From JANNSX01 sp041397825 (GTDB lineage Bacteria; Pseudomonadota; Alphaproteobacteria; Rhizobiales; Hyphomicrobiaceae), in assembly GCA_041397825.1 (NCBI GenBank), contig JAWKVX010000004.1, forward strand, positions 558,001 through 622,000: a DNA stretch of 64,000 bases, written 5' to 3'. Below the pieces are notes generated by a model. That model saw only the letters and a list, made by a program, of their open reading frames with translations, was not told where the DNA came from and did no database searches. Of this stretch, positions 8,346-16,898 are shown piece after piece. A program made the position numbers and the translations under genes. The number at the start of each line of letters is the position of its first letter. The stretch's first letter is position 1.

Positions 8346-8803
8346 GCATTGTCATCTATCACAACCCGAGCTGCGGTACGTCTCGAAACACCCTGGCGAT
8401 GATCCGCCAATCGGGTCACGAGCCCGTTGTCATCGAGTATCTGCGGGACCCGCCTTCCCGCGAGCAGCTCGTGGAGCTGATCGCGCGCATGGGGCTGACG
8501 CCACGTCAGCTGCTGCGCCAGAAGGGCACGCCCCATGACGAGCTCGGATTGGGCGATCCGCGCTGGCGAGATGAGGAGCTGATCGACGCCATGCTCCAGC
8601 ATCCGATCCTGATCAACCGGCCGATAGTTGTAACCCCAAAGGGTGTGAGGCTGTGCCGGCCGTCCGAGCTCGTGCTCGAGATCCTGCCCGACCCGAACAT
8701 CGGTCCGTTCACCAAAGAAGATCGAGAGGCCGTCGAGTCGAGAGAGGCCGGCATCGTCGGGGACGACAGAACGCCGGGCGCGCCGACTTCCGGATCGCGC
8801 TGA
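8342..8803 (+). CDS. arsC: Arsenate reductase, glutaredoxin-coupled
   Basis: A 153-residue ArsC of the E. coli plasmid R773 type. The catalytic segment is HNPSCGTSRNTL, with nucleophilic Cys11 and Arg15. Conserved later segments are LLRQKGTPHDELGL, LINRPIVVTPKG and VRLCRPSELVLEILP, the last carrying an oxyanion-binding Arg. It reduces As(V) to As(III) with glutathione and glutaredoxin; the product is exported by the ACR3 pump upstream. The start overlaps the acr3 stop by 4 bases. The C-terminus carries about 15 extra polar residues. Last gene of the operon, convergent with the Lrp-type gene. Confidence 0.95.
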   Translation: MSIVIYHNPSCGTSRNTLAMIRQSGHEPVVIEYLRDPPSREQLVELIARMGLTPRQLLRQKGTPHDELGLGDPRWRDEELIDAMLQHPILINRPIVVTPKGVRLCRPSELVLEILPDPNIGPFTKEDREAVESREAGIVGDDRTPGAPTSGSR

Positions 8804-8842
8804 CCGGGCTCGATACGGCCACCGCTTCAGATTTCTTGCGGT

Positions 8843-8861
8843 CGCTCTGCTAGAGAGAGCG
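8843..8861. terminator. Hairpin between arsC and the Lrp-type gene
   Basis: CGCTCT at 8843-8848 pairs with AGAGCG at 8856-8861 around a 7-base loop, in the 88-base convergent gap after arsC. The octamer GCGGTCGC also occurs as a direct repeat across it. There is no run of T, so intrinsic termination is uncertain. Confidence 0.25.
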
Positions 8862-8891
8862 GTCGCCGGCGGACCGGGCCACGCTCAACCC

Positions 8892-9320
8892 CTACCGGCG
8901 ATCCAGCTTGGTCGAGAGGATGATCGCGCTCTCGGTCTCCTCGACACCGGTCGTCTCGCCGATCCTGTCCAGCACCTCGTCGAGCTCCTCGGCGCTCTCG
9001 GCGGCGAGCATGGCGATCAGGTCGAACTTGCCGGAGACCGAATAGAGCGTCTCGACCTCGGGGATCTTCTTCAACGTCGTGATCACGTCGGCGATGCGGC
9101 GCGGCTCCACCTCGATGATGACGAAGGCCTTGACGCCCTTCGTCCCGCCGCCCTTGAGTTTCAGGGCATAACCCTCGATCGTCCCGTCACGCTCGAGCTT
9201 CTTTAGGCGGTCCTGCACGGTCGTCCGCGACAGGCCGAGCTTGCGTGCGAGCGAAGCCGTCGACTCGCGGGCATTGAGCCGCAACAGCGCGATCAGTTGC
9301 TTGTCCTTGTCGGTCGCCAT
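8892..9320 (-). CDS. Lrp/AsnC-family transcriptional regulator
   Basis: A 142-residue Lrp/AsnC regulator: an N-terminal helix-turn-helix (LNARESTASLARKLGLSRTT) followed by the RAM ligand-binding domain (FVIIEVEPRRIADVI, TLYSVSGKFDLIAMLAAES). Such proteins sense amino acids and often control a divergent metabolic gene. ATG 9320 (MATDKDKQL) is preferred over 9329 or 9362. With this start, a perfect 17-base palindrome lies in the leader, immediately upstream of the coding region. Divergent from the decarboxylase gene, which is the obvious regulatory target along with itself. Confidence 0.9.
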   Translation of the reverse strand: MATDKDKQLIALLRLNARESTASLARKLGLSRTTVQDRLKKLERDGTIEGYALKLKGGGTKGVKAFVIIEVEPRRIADVITTLKKIPEVETLYSVSGKFDLIAMLAAESAEELDEVLDRIGETTGVEETESAIILSTKLDRR

Positions 9321-9321
9321 T

Positions 9322-9338
9322 TCCGTCATTCTGACGGA
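9322..9338. promoter_or_regulatory. Perfect palindrome between Lrp-type gene and decarboxylase, candidate operator
   Basis: TCCGTCA-TTC-TGACGGA is a perfect 7-bp inverted repeat with a 3-base centre, immediately upstream of the chosen Lrp/AsnC start and about 115 bases upstream of the divergent decarboxylase start. Lrp-type sites are commonly about 15-17 bp dyads, so this fits an autoregulatory operator. Confidence 0.45.
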
Positions 9339-9418
9339 TCGCCCGTCGATTCGCCACCCCACGCCCCCAAATGACTCACAATCACGGATGTTAACCGTCG
9401 CATGAAACCATCATCTTG

Positions 9419-9444
9419 CCGGGCGTTGAAGATCAACCCGGAGG
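9419..9444 (+). promoter_or_regulatory. Leader hairpin abutting the decarboxylase Shine-Dalgarno
   Basis: CCGG (9419-9422) plus GTTGA (9425-9429) pair with TCAAC (9433-9437) plus CCGG (9438-9441), a 9-bp stem with a 2-base bulge and an AGA loop. The Shine-Dalgarno GGAGG is at 9440-9444, 8 bases before the ATG at 9453, so the 3' arm of the stem covers its first two bases. This could modulate translation of the decarboxylase. Confidence 0.35.
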
Positions 9445-9452
9445 ATCCTTGA

Positions 9453-10667
9453 ATGAAGCAGATGCAGATCACTGGTGCTGGTGGAACCGTCGCTCGAGTC
9501 GGGCGCTCGCGTCTTCCGGTGGCTTATGCCGACGCCATGGACGTGGCGGCGCGGCTCAAGCCTGTTGAGCCGGTGTTCTGTTTCGACCGGACCAAGCTCG
9601 CCGAGCGTGTGCAAGCCTTCCTCGCCGGCTTCCCGGGCGACGTCTCCTATGCCGTCAAGGCCAACCCCAGCACCCAGGTGTTGCTGACGATGGCCGGCGC
9701 CGGTCTTAGGATCTTCGATGTCGCCTCGATCAAGGAGATCGAGACGGTGCGCCGCGTCGCACCCCGCGCCCGACTTCACTATCACAACCCGATCAAGGCC
9801 CGTTCCGAGATCGCGACCGCCTACGACCGCTATGGTGTCCGCCGCTTCTCCGCCGACAGCGCCGAGGAGATCGCCAAGATCGTCGCGGTCACGGGCGGCG
9901 ATCCGTCGGTCGAGATCGCGGTGCGCTTCTGCCTGGCCACCGCCGGCAATGCCGTACACGAGTTCTCCTCCAAGTTCGGCGCGCGCCCCGCCCTTGCCGC
10001 CGAGCTGCTTCGGCAGGTCGACCAGGCCGGCCTGATCCCGCTCCTGACTTTCCATCCGGGTTCGCAATGCACCGATCCCGAGGCCTATCGCCACCACATC
10101 GAGACGGCAGCCGGGATCGTCCGGACGGCAGGCGTCCGGATCGGCAAGCTCAATGTCGGCGGCGGCTTCGCGGCGGACTACCTGCCTTCGCCGGCGCCGG
10201 CGCTGTCGGAGTACTTCCGCGTCATCGCCGAGGCGATGCGCGAGCATTTCGGCGAGGTCGGCGCGCCCAGACTCGAATGTGAGCCCGGCCGCGGCATGGT
10301 CGCAACCTCGATCTCTCTGTTGACGCGCGTCAAGCTCGTCAAATCGGGGCTCGGCCAGGCCTTCATCAACGACGGCATCTATGGGGCGCTCATGGAGTGT
10401 TACCAGGCGCCCAAGCTGCAGCCGCATCTCCGCGCCATCCGCGACGGCAAGGAGCTCCAGGGCGAAACGCGGCCGTTCGTCCTGTTCGGTCCGACCTGCG
10501 ATTCCCTCGACCGGCTGCCGAACCCGGCGGAGCTCCCGGCCGATCTCGCCGAGGACGACTACATCGAGTTCGCCAATCTCGGTGCCTACGGCGTCGCGAC
10601 CTCGACGCGGTTCAACGGCTTCGGCGGCGCCGAGGTCGTGTCGGTGAAGCGGGTGCTCAGCGTCTGA
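9453..10667 (+). CDS. Fold-III PLP ornithine/lysine decarboxylase family enzyme
   Basis: A 404-residue alanine-racemase-fold (type III) basic amino acid decarboxylase, probably making putrescine or cadaverine. Lys69 in SYAVKANPS is the PLP Schiff-base lysine. Other family marks are FHPGSQ, the phosphate-binding loop LNVGGGFAADY, CEPGRGMVA, and FGPTCDSLDRL, in which Cys349-Asp350 correspond to the active-site pair of ornithine decarboxylases. Substrate choice among ornithine, lysine and related amino acids cannot be decided. Divergent from the Lrp/AsnC gene, which probably controls it; GGAGG lies 8 bases before the start. Confidence 0.9.
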   Translation: MKQMQITGAGGTVARVGRSRLPVAYADAMDVAARLKPVEPVFCFDRTKLAERVQAFLAGFPGDVSYAVKANPSTQVLLTMAGAGLRIFDVASIKEIETVRRVAPRARLHYHNPIKARSEIATAYDRYGVRRFSADSAEEIAKIVAVTGGDPSVEIAVRFCLATAGNAVHEFSSKFGARPALAAELLRQVDQAGLIPLLTFHPGSQCTDPEAYRHHIETAAGIVRTAGVRIGKLNVGGGFAADYLPSPAPALSEYFRVIAEAMREHFGEVGAPRLECEPGRGMVATSISLLTRVKLVKSGLGQAFINDGIYGALMECYQAPKLQPHLRAIRDGKELQGETRPFVLFGPTCDSLDRLPNPAELPADLAEDDYIEFANLGAYGVATSTRFNGFGGAEVVSVKRVLSV

Positions 10668-10674
10668 GGAGCCT

Positions 10675-10717
10675 TCGGCAGCCGCTCACCGGCGGCTGCC
10701 GACCTGCCATGTCGGCA
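10675..10717 (+). terminator. Two mutually exclusive hairpins after the decarboxylase gene
   Basis: TCGGCAGCCG (10675-10684) pairs perfectly with CGGCTGCCGA (10693-10702) over an 8-base loop. The 3' arm overlaps TGCCGAC (10697-10703), which can instead pair with GTCGGCA (10711-10717). Both stems cannot form at once. No T-run follows either. It could be a Rho-assisted terminator for the decarboxylase transcript, or an attenuator-like switch ahead of the transporter at 10869. Confidence 0.45.
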
Positions 10718-10868
10718 ACGCAGACGGCGTTTGACAAGGCTGACCTCCGTGGTGCTTTGCTTGGCCCCGAGCCGAGGAGCCGGAGATGCCGCCCGACCTG
10801 CACACGCTGTCCCGAGCCGCTATCGCGCGACCGCCGGTGCGTACTGTCGTATGCACCATGGTCGTCGC

Positions 10869-11825
10869 ATGACAGGCGAGACCAGGCCGACTCCATCCAC
10901 CCGCGGCCCGGTCTTCGGCATCCTGCTGAAGGTCGCATCCACGCTCGTCTTCACGGCGATGGTCGCCTGCGTCAAGGCGGCGGCGGCGACGGTGCCCGTC
11001 GGCGAGGTGATGTTCGCGCGCTCCTTCCTCGGCCTCGTGCCGGTGCTGACCTTCCTCGCCGTCCGCGGCGAGCTTGCCCAGGCCTTTCGCACCCAGCGCC
11101 TCGGCGGGCATTTCCTGCGTTCGAGCGTCGGCGTGACGTCGATGGCGCTCTGGTTCACCTGTCTCGCCCTCATCCCGCTTCCCGAGGCCCTCGCCATCGG
11201 CTATGCCTCGCCGCTCGTCACCGTCGTCTTCGCGGCGCTTTTCCTCGGCGAGACGGTCCGGATCTACCGCTGGTCGGCGGTCGTGGTGGGCTTCCTCGGC
11301 ATTCTCATCATCCTGGCCCCCCGGTTCACGCCCGAGACGCTGTCGGGCGCCGGCACCGGCGAGACGATCGGCGCGCTGCTGGCCCTCGCCTCGGCGTTCA
11401 CCGCGGCCGGTGCCATGGTGCTGATCCGCCGCCTCATCACCACAGAGCGGACGCCCGCGATCGTCGTCTACTTCTCGCTCATCGCCTCTGGCTTTGCGCT
11501 GCTGACGCTGCCCTGGGGTTGGGTCGTGCCCGATTCCTGGCAGGCGCTGCTGCTCGTGCTCTCCGGTCTTCTCGGCGGCATCGGCCAGATCCTGATGACG
11601 GAGAGCTACCGTCATGCCGACGCCTCGACCATCGCCACCTTCGACTATTCCGGCATGATCTGGGGCCTCGCCGTCGGCTACCTGCTGTTCGGCGAGACCG
11701 CCGAGCCGATCGTCCTCATCGGCATGGCGATCGTCATTGCTGCCGGCATGTTCATCATCTGGCGCGAGCGCCACATCGGCCTCGCACGCCCCCGAGCCGG
11801 TAAGCTTTCACCGCCCGCACTCTGA
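10869..11825 (+). CDS. EamA/DMT-family transporter
   Basis: A 318-residue inner-membrane protein of the drug/metabolite transporter superfamily, with about ten hydrophobic helices in two EamA repeats. The first repeat begins FGILLKVASTLVFTAMVA and contains FLRSSVGVTSMALWF. The second begins TIGALLALASAFTAAGAMV and ends near FLIWRERH-like FIIWRERH. Substrate unknown; family members export amino acids, nucleosides or metabolites. ATG 10869 gives a normal N-terminus; ATG 10851 is a six-codon-longer alternative. It lies downstream of the decarboxylase on the same strand, separated by about 200 bases that hold the overlapping hairpins. Confidence 0.85.
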   Translation: MTGETRPTPSTRGPVFGILLKVASTLVFTAMVACVKAAAATVPVGEVMFARSFLGLVPVLTFLAVRGELAQAFRTQRLGGHFLRSSVGVTSMALWFTCLALIPLPEALAIGYASPLVTVVFAALFLGETVRIYRWSAVVVGFLGILIILAPRFTPETLSGAGTGETIGALLALASAFTAAGAMVLIRRLITTERTPAIVVYFSLIASGFALLTLPWGWVVPDSWQALLLVLSGLLGGIGQILMTESYRHADASTIATFDYSGMIWGLAVGYLLFGETAEPIVLIGMAIVIAAGMFIIWRERHIGLARPRAGKLSPPAL

Positions 11826-11869
11826 GCCATGTTATGCTTCCCTGACCTCGAGATTGAGTTGCATATCGC

Positions 11870-14056
11870 ATGCGATCGCGCCTGGCCTATAGTCTGATCG
11901 TGCTCGGCATTCTGGCCGGAGCGGTTCTGCTGCGCATCACCGATCCCCTTCCCGTTGCCGGGCTCCGCAATCTGGTCTTCGACGGCTATCAGCGGCTCTC
12001 ACCCCGCGCCTATGATCCGGCCCTGCCGATTCGTATCGCCGACATCGACGAGGAGAGCCTGCAGCGCCTCGGGCAATGGCCCTGGCCACGCACGGCTCTG
12101 GCCAGCCTCATCCAGAAGCTCCAGGCACAAGGGGCGGCCGTCATCGCCTTCGACATGGTGATGCCCGAACCTGACCGCCTGTCGCCGGAGACGCTCGTTG
12201 CCCGTCTGCCACCCGGGCTGGCGGACGACCGGCTCAAGGCCGAGATCGCCAAGCTCCCCAGCAACGATTCGCTGCTCGCCCAGGCGATTGCCGGCGCGCC
12301 CGTCGTCATCGGCTTCGCCGGGACCGAGCGGCCGACCGTGCCGCTGGCCAAGCCCAAGGCAGGCTTCGCTTTCGCCGGCGACGACCCCGCCCCTTTCGTT
12401 CCCGCCTTCGCCGGCGCCACGCAGAGCCTCGGCCCCTTTAGCGAGGCCGCGTCGGGGCTTGCCTCGCTCAACTGGGTGCCTGAGGTCGATCAGGTCGTCC
12501 GCCGCCTGCCGGTCGTCGTCACGGTCGACGGCAGGCTCTATCCGAGCCTGGCCGCCGAGACGCTGCGCGTCGCCTTCGGTGCATCGAGCCTGCTCGTCAA
12601 GACGGCCGGGGCAAGCGGGGAGGAGAGCTTCGGCGCGGCCACCGGCATCGCCGCCATTCGGATCGGCGACATCGAGGTCGCCACCGACGGCAGCGGCCAG
12701 CTCTGGCCGCGGTTCACGCTGACCGACCGGCGACGGTTCCTGCCGGTCTGGAAGATTCTCTCGGGCGAGGTGCCGGACGACGAGATCGCCGGTCGCATCG
12801 TGCTCGTGGGGGCCAGCGCCGCCGGGCTCCTCGATCTCCGCTCGACGCCGGTCGACGCCGCCGTGCCGGGTGTCGAGGTGCATGCCCAGGCCATCGAGCA
12901 GATGTTGACCGGTGCAGCGTTGAGCCGGCCGGATTTCATGACCGGCGCCGAGGTCCTTTACCTGCTGGTCGTCGGCGGCCTGATGGCCTTCCTGATTTTC
13001 CGGGCCGGCGCGGCCATGGGTGCGGCACTCGGCGCCCTCACAATCGCCGCAGTCGGCTTTGCCTCCTGGTCGGCCTATGCGCATCTCGGCTGGCTCGTCG
13101 ATCCGGTCTATCCGACGCTCGCCGTCACCCTCATCTACATCGCCAGCACCGTCTACCTCTACCTGTTGACGGAGGTCGAGCGGCGCCGGGTCCGCAACGC
13201 CTTCAGCCGCTACATGTCGCCCGACATGGTCGCCGAGCTCGCCCTCAATCCCGGCCGCCTGAAGCTCGGCGGCGAGACCCGCGAGATGACGCTGCTGTTT
13301 GCCGACGTCCGCGGCTTCACCAACATCTCCGAAGGACTCGACGCGGAGGAGCTCACCCGCTTCGTCAACCGGCTGTTCACGCCGCTCTCCGATGTCATCC
13401 TGGCGTACCGGGGGACGATCGACAAATACATGGGCGATGCCGTCATGGCCTTCTGGAACGCGCCGCTCGACGATCCCGACCACGCGGGGAACGCGGCGAG
13501 AGCCTCCCTCGCCATGCTCGCCGCGCTCGACGAGCTCAACCGGATGCTCGCCGCGGAGGCGGAGACGGCAGGGCGAAATCATCGGCCGATCCGGCTCGGG
13601 ATCGGCCTCAATACCGGCACCTGCTGCGTCGGCAATCTCGGGTCCGAGCAGCGCTTCGACTATTCGGTCATCGGCGACGATGTGAACGTGGCCTCAAGGC
13701 TGCAGGACCTGACGAAGGACTACGGGCTCGAGATCATCGTCGGCGAAAGCACCCGCCGTCACGCGCCCGATCTCGCCTACCTGCCGCTCGGTACCGTCCA
13801 GGTGCGCGGCAAGGTTGCGCCGACCGCCATTTTCGCCCTGATCGGCGATGCCGACCTGGCCCGCAATCCCTCGTTTGCCGACTTCCTCGCGATGCATGCC
13901 GACCTAGAGACGGCCCTCGCCAACGGCCATGCGGAACGCGCGGAAAGCCTCCTGGACGCGATGAGAGGACTTGCGCTCGGCGGCCTCTCCGGGCACTTAG
14001 ACGTACTGGCCCGCCGAGCCGGCATGCGGGATGCCGGCTCCCGGCCCGAGAGCTGA
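11870..14056 (+). CDS. CHASE2-domain adenylate/guanylate cyclase
   Basis: A 728-residue class III nucleotide cyclase. One N-terminal membrane helix (about residues 6-22) precedes a periplasmic CHASE2 sensor (about 30-345). Three further membrane helices follow (about 355-435), then the cytoplasmic cyclase domain (about 470-650). Metal ligands are Asp479 (FADVRGFT) and Asp523 (YMGDAVMAF). Adenine-selecting Lys519 is present, and the partner position is Ser599, as in many bacterial adenylate cyclases. Transition-state residues are Asn606 and Arg610 (VNVASR). All catalytic positions are intact, so cAMP synthesis is likely. It precedes a DUF3307 gene, and a transporter with a cyclic-nucleotide-binding domain lies next, convergent. 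Confidence 0.92.
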   Translation: MRSRLAYSLIVLGILAGAVLLRITDPLPVAGLRNLVFDGYQRLSPRAYDPALPIRIADIDEESLQRLGQWPWPRTALASLIQKLQAQGAAVIAFDMVMPEPDRLSPETLVARLPPGLADDRLKAEIAKLPSNDSLLAQAIAGAPVVIGFAGTERPTVPLAKPKAGFAFAGDDPAPFVPAFAGATQSLGPFSEAASGLASLNWVPEVDQVVRRLPVVVTVDGRLYPSLAAETLRVAFGASSLLVKTAGASGEESFGAATGIAAIRIGDIEVATDGSGQLWPRFTLTDRRRFLPVWKILSGEVPDDEIAGRIVLVGASAAGLLDLRSTPVDAAVPGVEVHAQAIEQMLTGAALSRPDFMTGAEVLYLLVVGGLMAFLIFRAGAAMGAALGALTIAAVGFASWSAYAHLGWLVDPVYPTLAVTLIYIASTVYLYLLTEVERRRVRNAFSRYMSPDMVAELALNPGRLKLGGETREMTLLFADVRGFTNISEGLDAEELTRFVNRLFTPLSDVILAYRGTIDKYMGDAVMAFWNAPLDDPDHAGNAARASLAMLAALDELNRMLAAEAETAGRNHRPIRLGIGLNTGTCCVGNLGSEQRFDYSVIGDDVNVASRLQDLTKDYGLEIIVGESTRRHAPDLAYLPLGTVQVRGKVAPTAIFALIGDADLARNPSFADFLAMHADLETALANGHAERAESLLDAMRGLALGGLSGHLDVLARRAGMRDAGSRPES

Positions 14057-14070
14057 GACAGAGGAGCGAG

Positions 14071-14457
14071 ATGCCCGTCACGGCCGAGACCATCCTCCTC
14101 GCCATGACCGTGCTGCTCATCAAGCACTGGGTCGCCGACTTCCTGCTCCAGACCATCTATCAGGTAAAGAACAAGGGCCGGTACGGACATCCGGGCGGCC
14201 TCCTTCACAGCGCCTTCCACGTCGTCTGCACGCTGCCGGTGTTTCTCGTGCTGCCGCCGTCGACACCGCAACAGGGACTCGGCCTGCTCGCTGCCGAGTA
14301 TCTCTTCCACTATCACGTCGACTGGCTCAAGGAGCAGCTCAACAAGCGGCTGGAGCTCAAACCGGACATGTCCGGCTTCTGGTACCTTCTGGGCCTCGAT
14401 CAGCTCGTGCACGGGCTGACCTATGTCACCATCATCTGGGTTCTTCTGCCCGGTTGA
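14071..14457 (+). CDS. DUF3307 membrane protein
   Basis: A 128-residue integral membrane protein of the DUF3307 family. Conserved polar residues lie near helix ends: KHWVADFLLQT, GLLHSAFHV, YHVDWLKEQ and LGLDQLVHGLTYV. The His/Asp/Gln pattern suggests metal or substrate binding, but no function is established. It starts 14 bases after the cyclase stop with its own GAGCGAG ribosome site, so it is probably co-transcribed with the cyclase. Confidence 0.75.
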   Translation: MPVTAETILLAMTVLLIKHWVADFLLQTIYQVKNKGRYGHPGGLLHSAFHVVCTLPVFLVLPPSTPQQGLGLLAAEYLFHYHVDWLKEQLNKRLELKPDMSGFWYLLGLDQLVHGLTYVTIIWVLLPG

Positions 14458-14465
14458 TCCGGACT

Positions 14466-16700
14466 TCAGACGAGCGCAGAGATCTCGCGATTGGCGAATT
14501 CGACGCGATCGGCCAGCGTCCGGATGATGAATTGCAGGAATGCGAAAGCGAGCTCCGGCTCCTGCTTGATCATCTCCTGCATGTTGGCCCGGGTGAGTGT
14601 GTAGAGAACGACATCCTCCTCTGCGACGACGAGGGCGGCACGCGGCAGGGACCTGAAGAACCCCATCTCGCCGACGACGGTCTGGCCGGCCATGGACCGA
14701 ATGCGGATGCTGCGGCCGCTGTCGTCGGTGACGGTCACCGCCAGCCGTCCTGCCGCCACCAGCTCGATCGTGTCGGGCGCGGCTCCCTGGGCGAAGATGG
14801 TCGTTCCGGCCGGGATCTCCCGCCGATCGAAATAGGCGACGATGCGCTCGGCCGCATCCTCCGCTTGGAAGGCCTTGGCGATCCAGGCCTCGAAATTGGC
14901 CCGGTCGCCCGGCCCGAGCGAGCGCTCGTCGAGGATCGTGTCCTCGCACCATTCGAGCGCCTCGTTGCGTGTCGGGAAGATCCGGAGCCGCGCTGCGCCC
15001 TGGAAGTACTGCGAACCTTCGAGTGTCCTCTGAACACGCTCGCTCGGGGCGGCTATCACCAGCTCGACGCTGTGCTCCCGGCAATAGTTCCTGAGCTTGA
15101 CGAGGCTGAGGATCGCCGACGTGTCGAAGCCCGTGACGCCCCCAAGATCGAGAATGATCATGCGGATGGGCGGCTGCTGCTGGCCGTCGATGGCGCGGCG
15201 AATCTCCTCGAATACGCTGTTGGATGAGCCGAAGAAGACGAAGCCCGAGAGCCAGAAGAGATGGATGCGCCCACCCTCCTCGCTGAGCAGCGTCTTCTCC
15301 TCCGAGCTCCGCTCCAGATTGGATTGGAACTCGGCGCGCGTCAGATGCCGCCGGACCACGCCGATCCGGCTGTAGGAGAAGGCGAACATCAGACAGGCGC
15401 CGACAATGCCGAGCACGACGCCGACCAGATAGCCGAACCAGAGGATGACGAGCATGATGACGAGCGCCAGCGAAAGCTCGGTCACCGAGCGCTGGGCCGG
15501 TGCGCGCATCAGCGTCTGCGCCAGCATCAGCACGCCGAGGAAGGCGAGAAGGCCGGCCAGCAGCGGCACCGGGACGAAGCCGGCGGCATCGATGCCGGAC
15601 AGCAGGACGGCGGCGATGACGAGGGCGGCAAAGACACCGGCCAGCCGGGAAACGCCGCCGGCCTCCTCGATCAGCACGCTCGACTGGAGCGAGAGATTGC
15701 TGGCGACGCCGCCGAGCACCGCCGCCGCGACATTGGCGATGCCGTTGACGCGAAACTCGCGATCGATGTCCGCCGCCTTGGCGCGTGACACCTCCAGGCT
15801 CGACACGTCCAGGAGAAGCGCGATCGCCGTCACGCCCGCGACGGCGCCGAGCTCGGCCATCGAGCGCAGAAACACGCCCCAGGCGATATCGCCCCCCGCC
15901 AGCTGGCCGACCGGCCACCAGAAGCCGATCTGGCCCTGGCCGGCCAGGTACCAGGTCGGCAGCTGGCGGCCGGCGAGATAGGGCAGCAACAGATTGAGCA
16001 GGACGGCACCGGCGAACAAGGCCAAGGGAAGAGCAAAATAGCTGTTGGTCCGCTGGCGCACCACGAGCAGGAGCACCGCGAACAGGGCGGCGACGAGAAG
16101 CTTGCCGGCATTCTCGACGGACAAAACCTGGCCGACTGTCGAAAGCGTCAGCTCGGTGCCGGTAACGGCCTCGATCGCACCCGTCAGCAGCAGCCACCCG
16201 GAGGCGGCCAGAAAGCCGCCGATCACCGGATAGGGTATGAAGCGCAACAGCTGCCCGAGCCTGAAGGCGCCGATGGCATAGAGCACGCCGCCGGTCATCA
16301 GCGTCGCCAACGAGACGGCGAGTAGGACGTGCTCGATCGCCTGGTCGACGCTGCCACCGGCATAGGCAATGCGTCCGGCCACCGAGGCCGCAAGCACACT
16401 CATGACCGCCACCGCCGGAGTGTCGGGTCCAGCCGAGGCCGGGGACAGACTCGTCGTCAGCGCGACGATCAGGCCGGCGACCGCGGAACCGGCGAGCAGC
16501 GCCGATATGCCGAGCGAGAGCCCATCCTGCAGCTCGCCCTGGAACAGAAGGGCGCCGAACGAAATGCAGTAGGCAATGGTGATGAGCGCCGAAATAAGGC
16601 CGCTCGACAGGTCGCGCAGCACGCCGGTGGCCCGCGACGGCACGGGCGCAATTCCCGGCGATCGCGGGGCCGGCCTCGTCTCCGACTGCTCAAGATCCAT
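14466..16700 (-). CDS. SulP-family anion permease fused to STAS and cyclic-nucleotide-binding domains
   Basis: A 744-residue protein. Residues about 30-440 form the SulP/SLC26 membrane domain with many hydrophobic helices. About 460-580 is a STAS domain (MIILDLGGVTGFDTSAILSL, with the conserved DxSA-like segment). About 610-740 is a cAMP receptor-type domain. Its phosphate-binding cassette keeps Glu in GEMGFFRS and Arg in LPRAALVVA, the residues that contact cyclic nucleotide. This predicts cAMP-gated transport of sulfate, bicarbonate or another anion. It converges with the cyclase/DUF3307 pair with 8 bases between stops. The architecture occurs in other bacteria, but the ligand response is generally untested. 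Confidence 0.9.
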   Translation of the reverse strand: MDLEQSETRPAPRSPGIAPVPSRATGVLRDLSSGLISALITIAYCISFGALLFQGELQDGLSLGISALLAGSAVAGLIVALTTSLSPASAGPDTPAVAVMSVLAASVAGRIAYAGGSVDQAIEHVLLAVSLATLMTGGVLYAIGAFRLGQLLRFIPYPVIGGFLAASGWLLLTGAIEAVTGTELTLSTVGQVLSVENAGKLLVAALFAVLLLVVRQRTNSYFALPLALFAGAVLLNLLLPYLAGRQLPTWYLAGQGQIGFWWPVGQLAGGDIAWGVFLRSMAELGAVAGVTAIALLLDVSSLEVSRAKAADIDREFRVNGIANVAAAVLGGVASNLSLQSSVLIEEAGGVSRLAGVFAALVIAAVLLSGIDAAGFVPVPLLAGLLAFLGVLMLAQTLMRAPAQRSVTELSLALVIMLVILWFGYLVGVVLGIVGACLMFAFSYSRIGVVRRHLTRAEFQSNLERSSEEKTLLSEEGGRIHLFWLSGFVFFGSSNSVFEEIRRAIDGQQQPPIRMIILDLGGVTGFDTSAILSLVKLRNYCREHSVELVIAAPSERVQRTLEGSQYFQGAARLRIFPTRNEALEWCEDTILDERSLGPGDRANFEAWIAKAFQAEDAAERIVAYFDRREIPAGTTIFAQGAAPDTIELVAAGRLAVTVTDDSGRSIRIRSMAGQTVVGEMGFFRSLPRAALVVAEEDVVLYTLTRANMQEMIKQEPELAFAFLQFIIRTLADRVEFANREISALV

Positions 16701-16898
16701 CAGTGCCGACTCGCGCTACAGGGCTGTTCCGGCTGGCCGGATTGTTGCCGGACCTGGCGCCGCCTGGCAATGCCTGGACTGAGCCTCACGCCGCCCAGCG
16801 GGCTGTCTTCAACCCTTCTGCGGCCTCGCTCTTGCCCACCCGGCCGGGCTGGTCCAGGGTCGTTCGCCACAGCCAGGACCGCCAGGGACCACTCACCC

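Noticed and set aside
13777..16197. 806-codon minus-strand frame over the SulP gene and the end of the cyclase
   Set aside because: It is a shadow of the SulP frame; the true protein has membrane, STAS and cNMP domains in frame 14466-16700.
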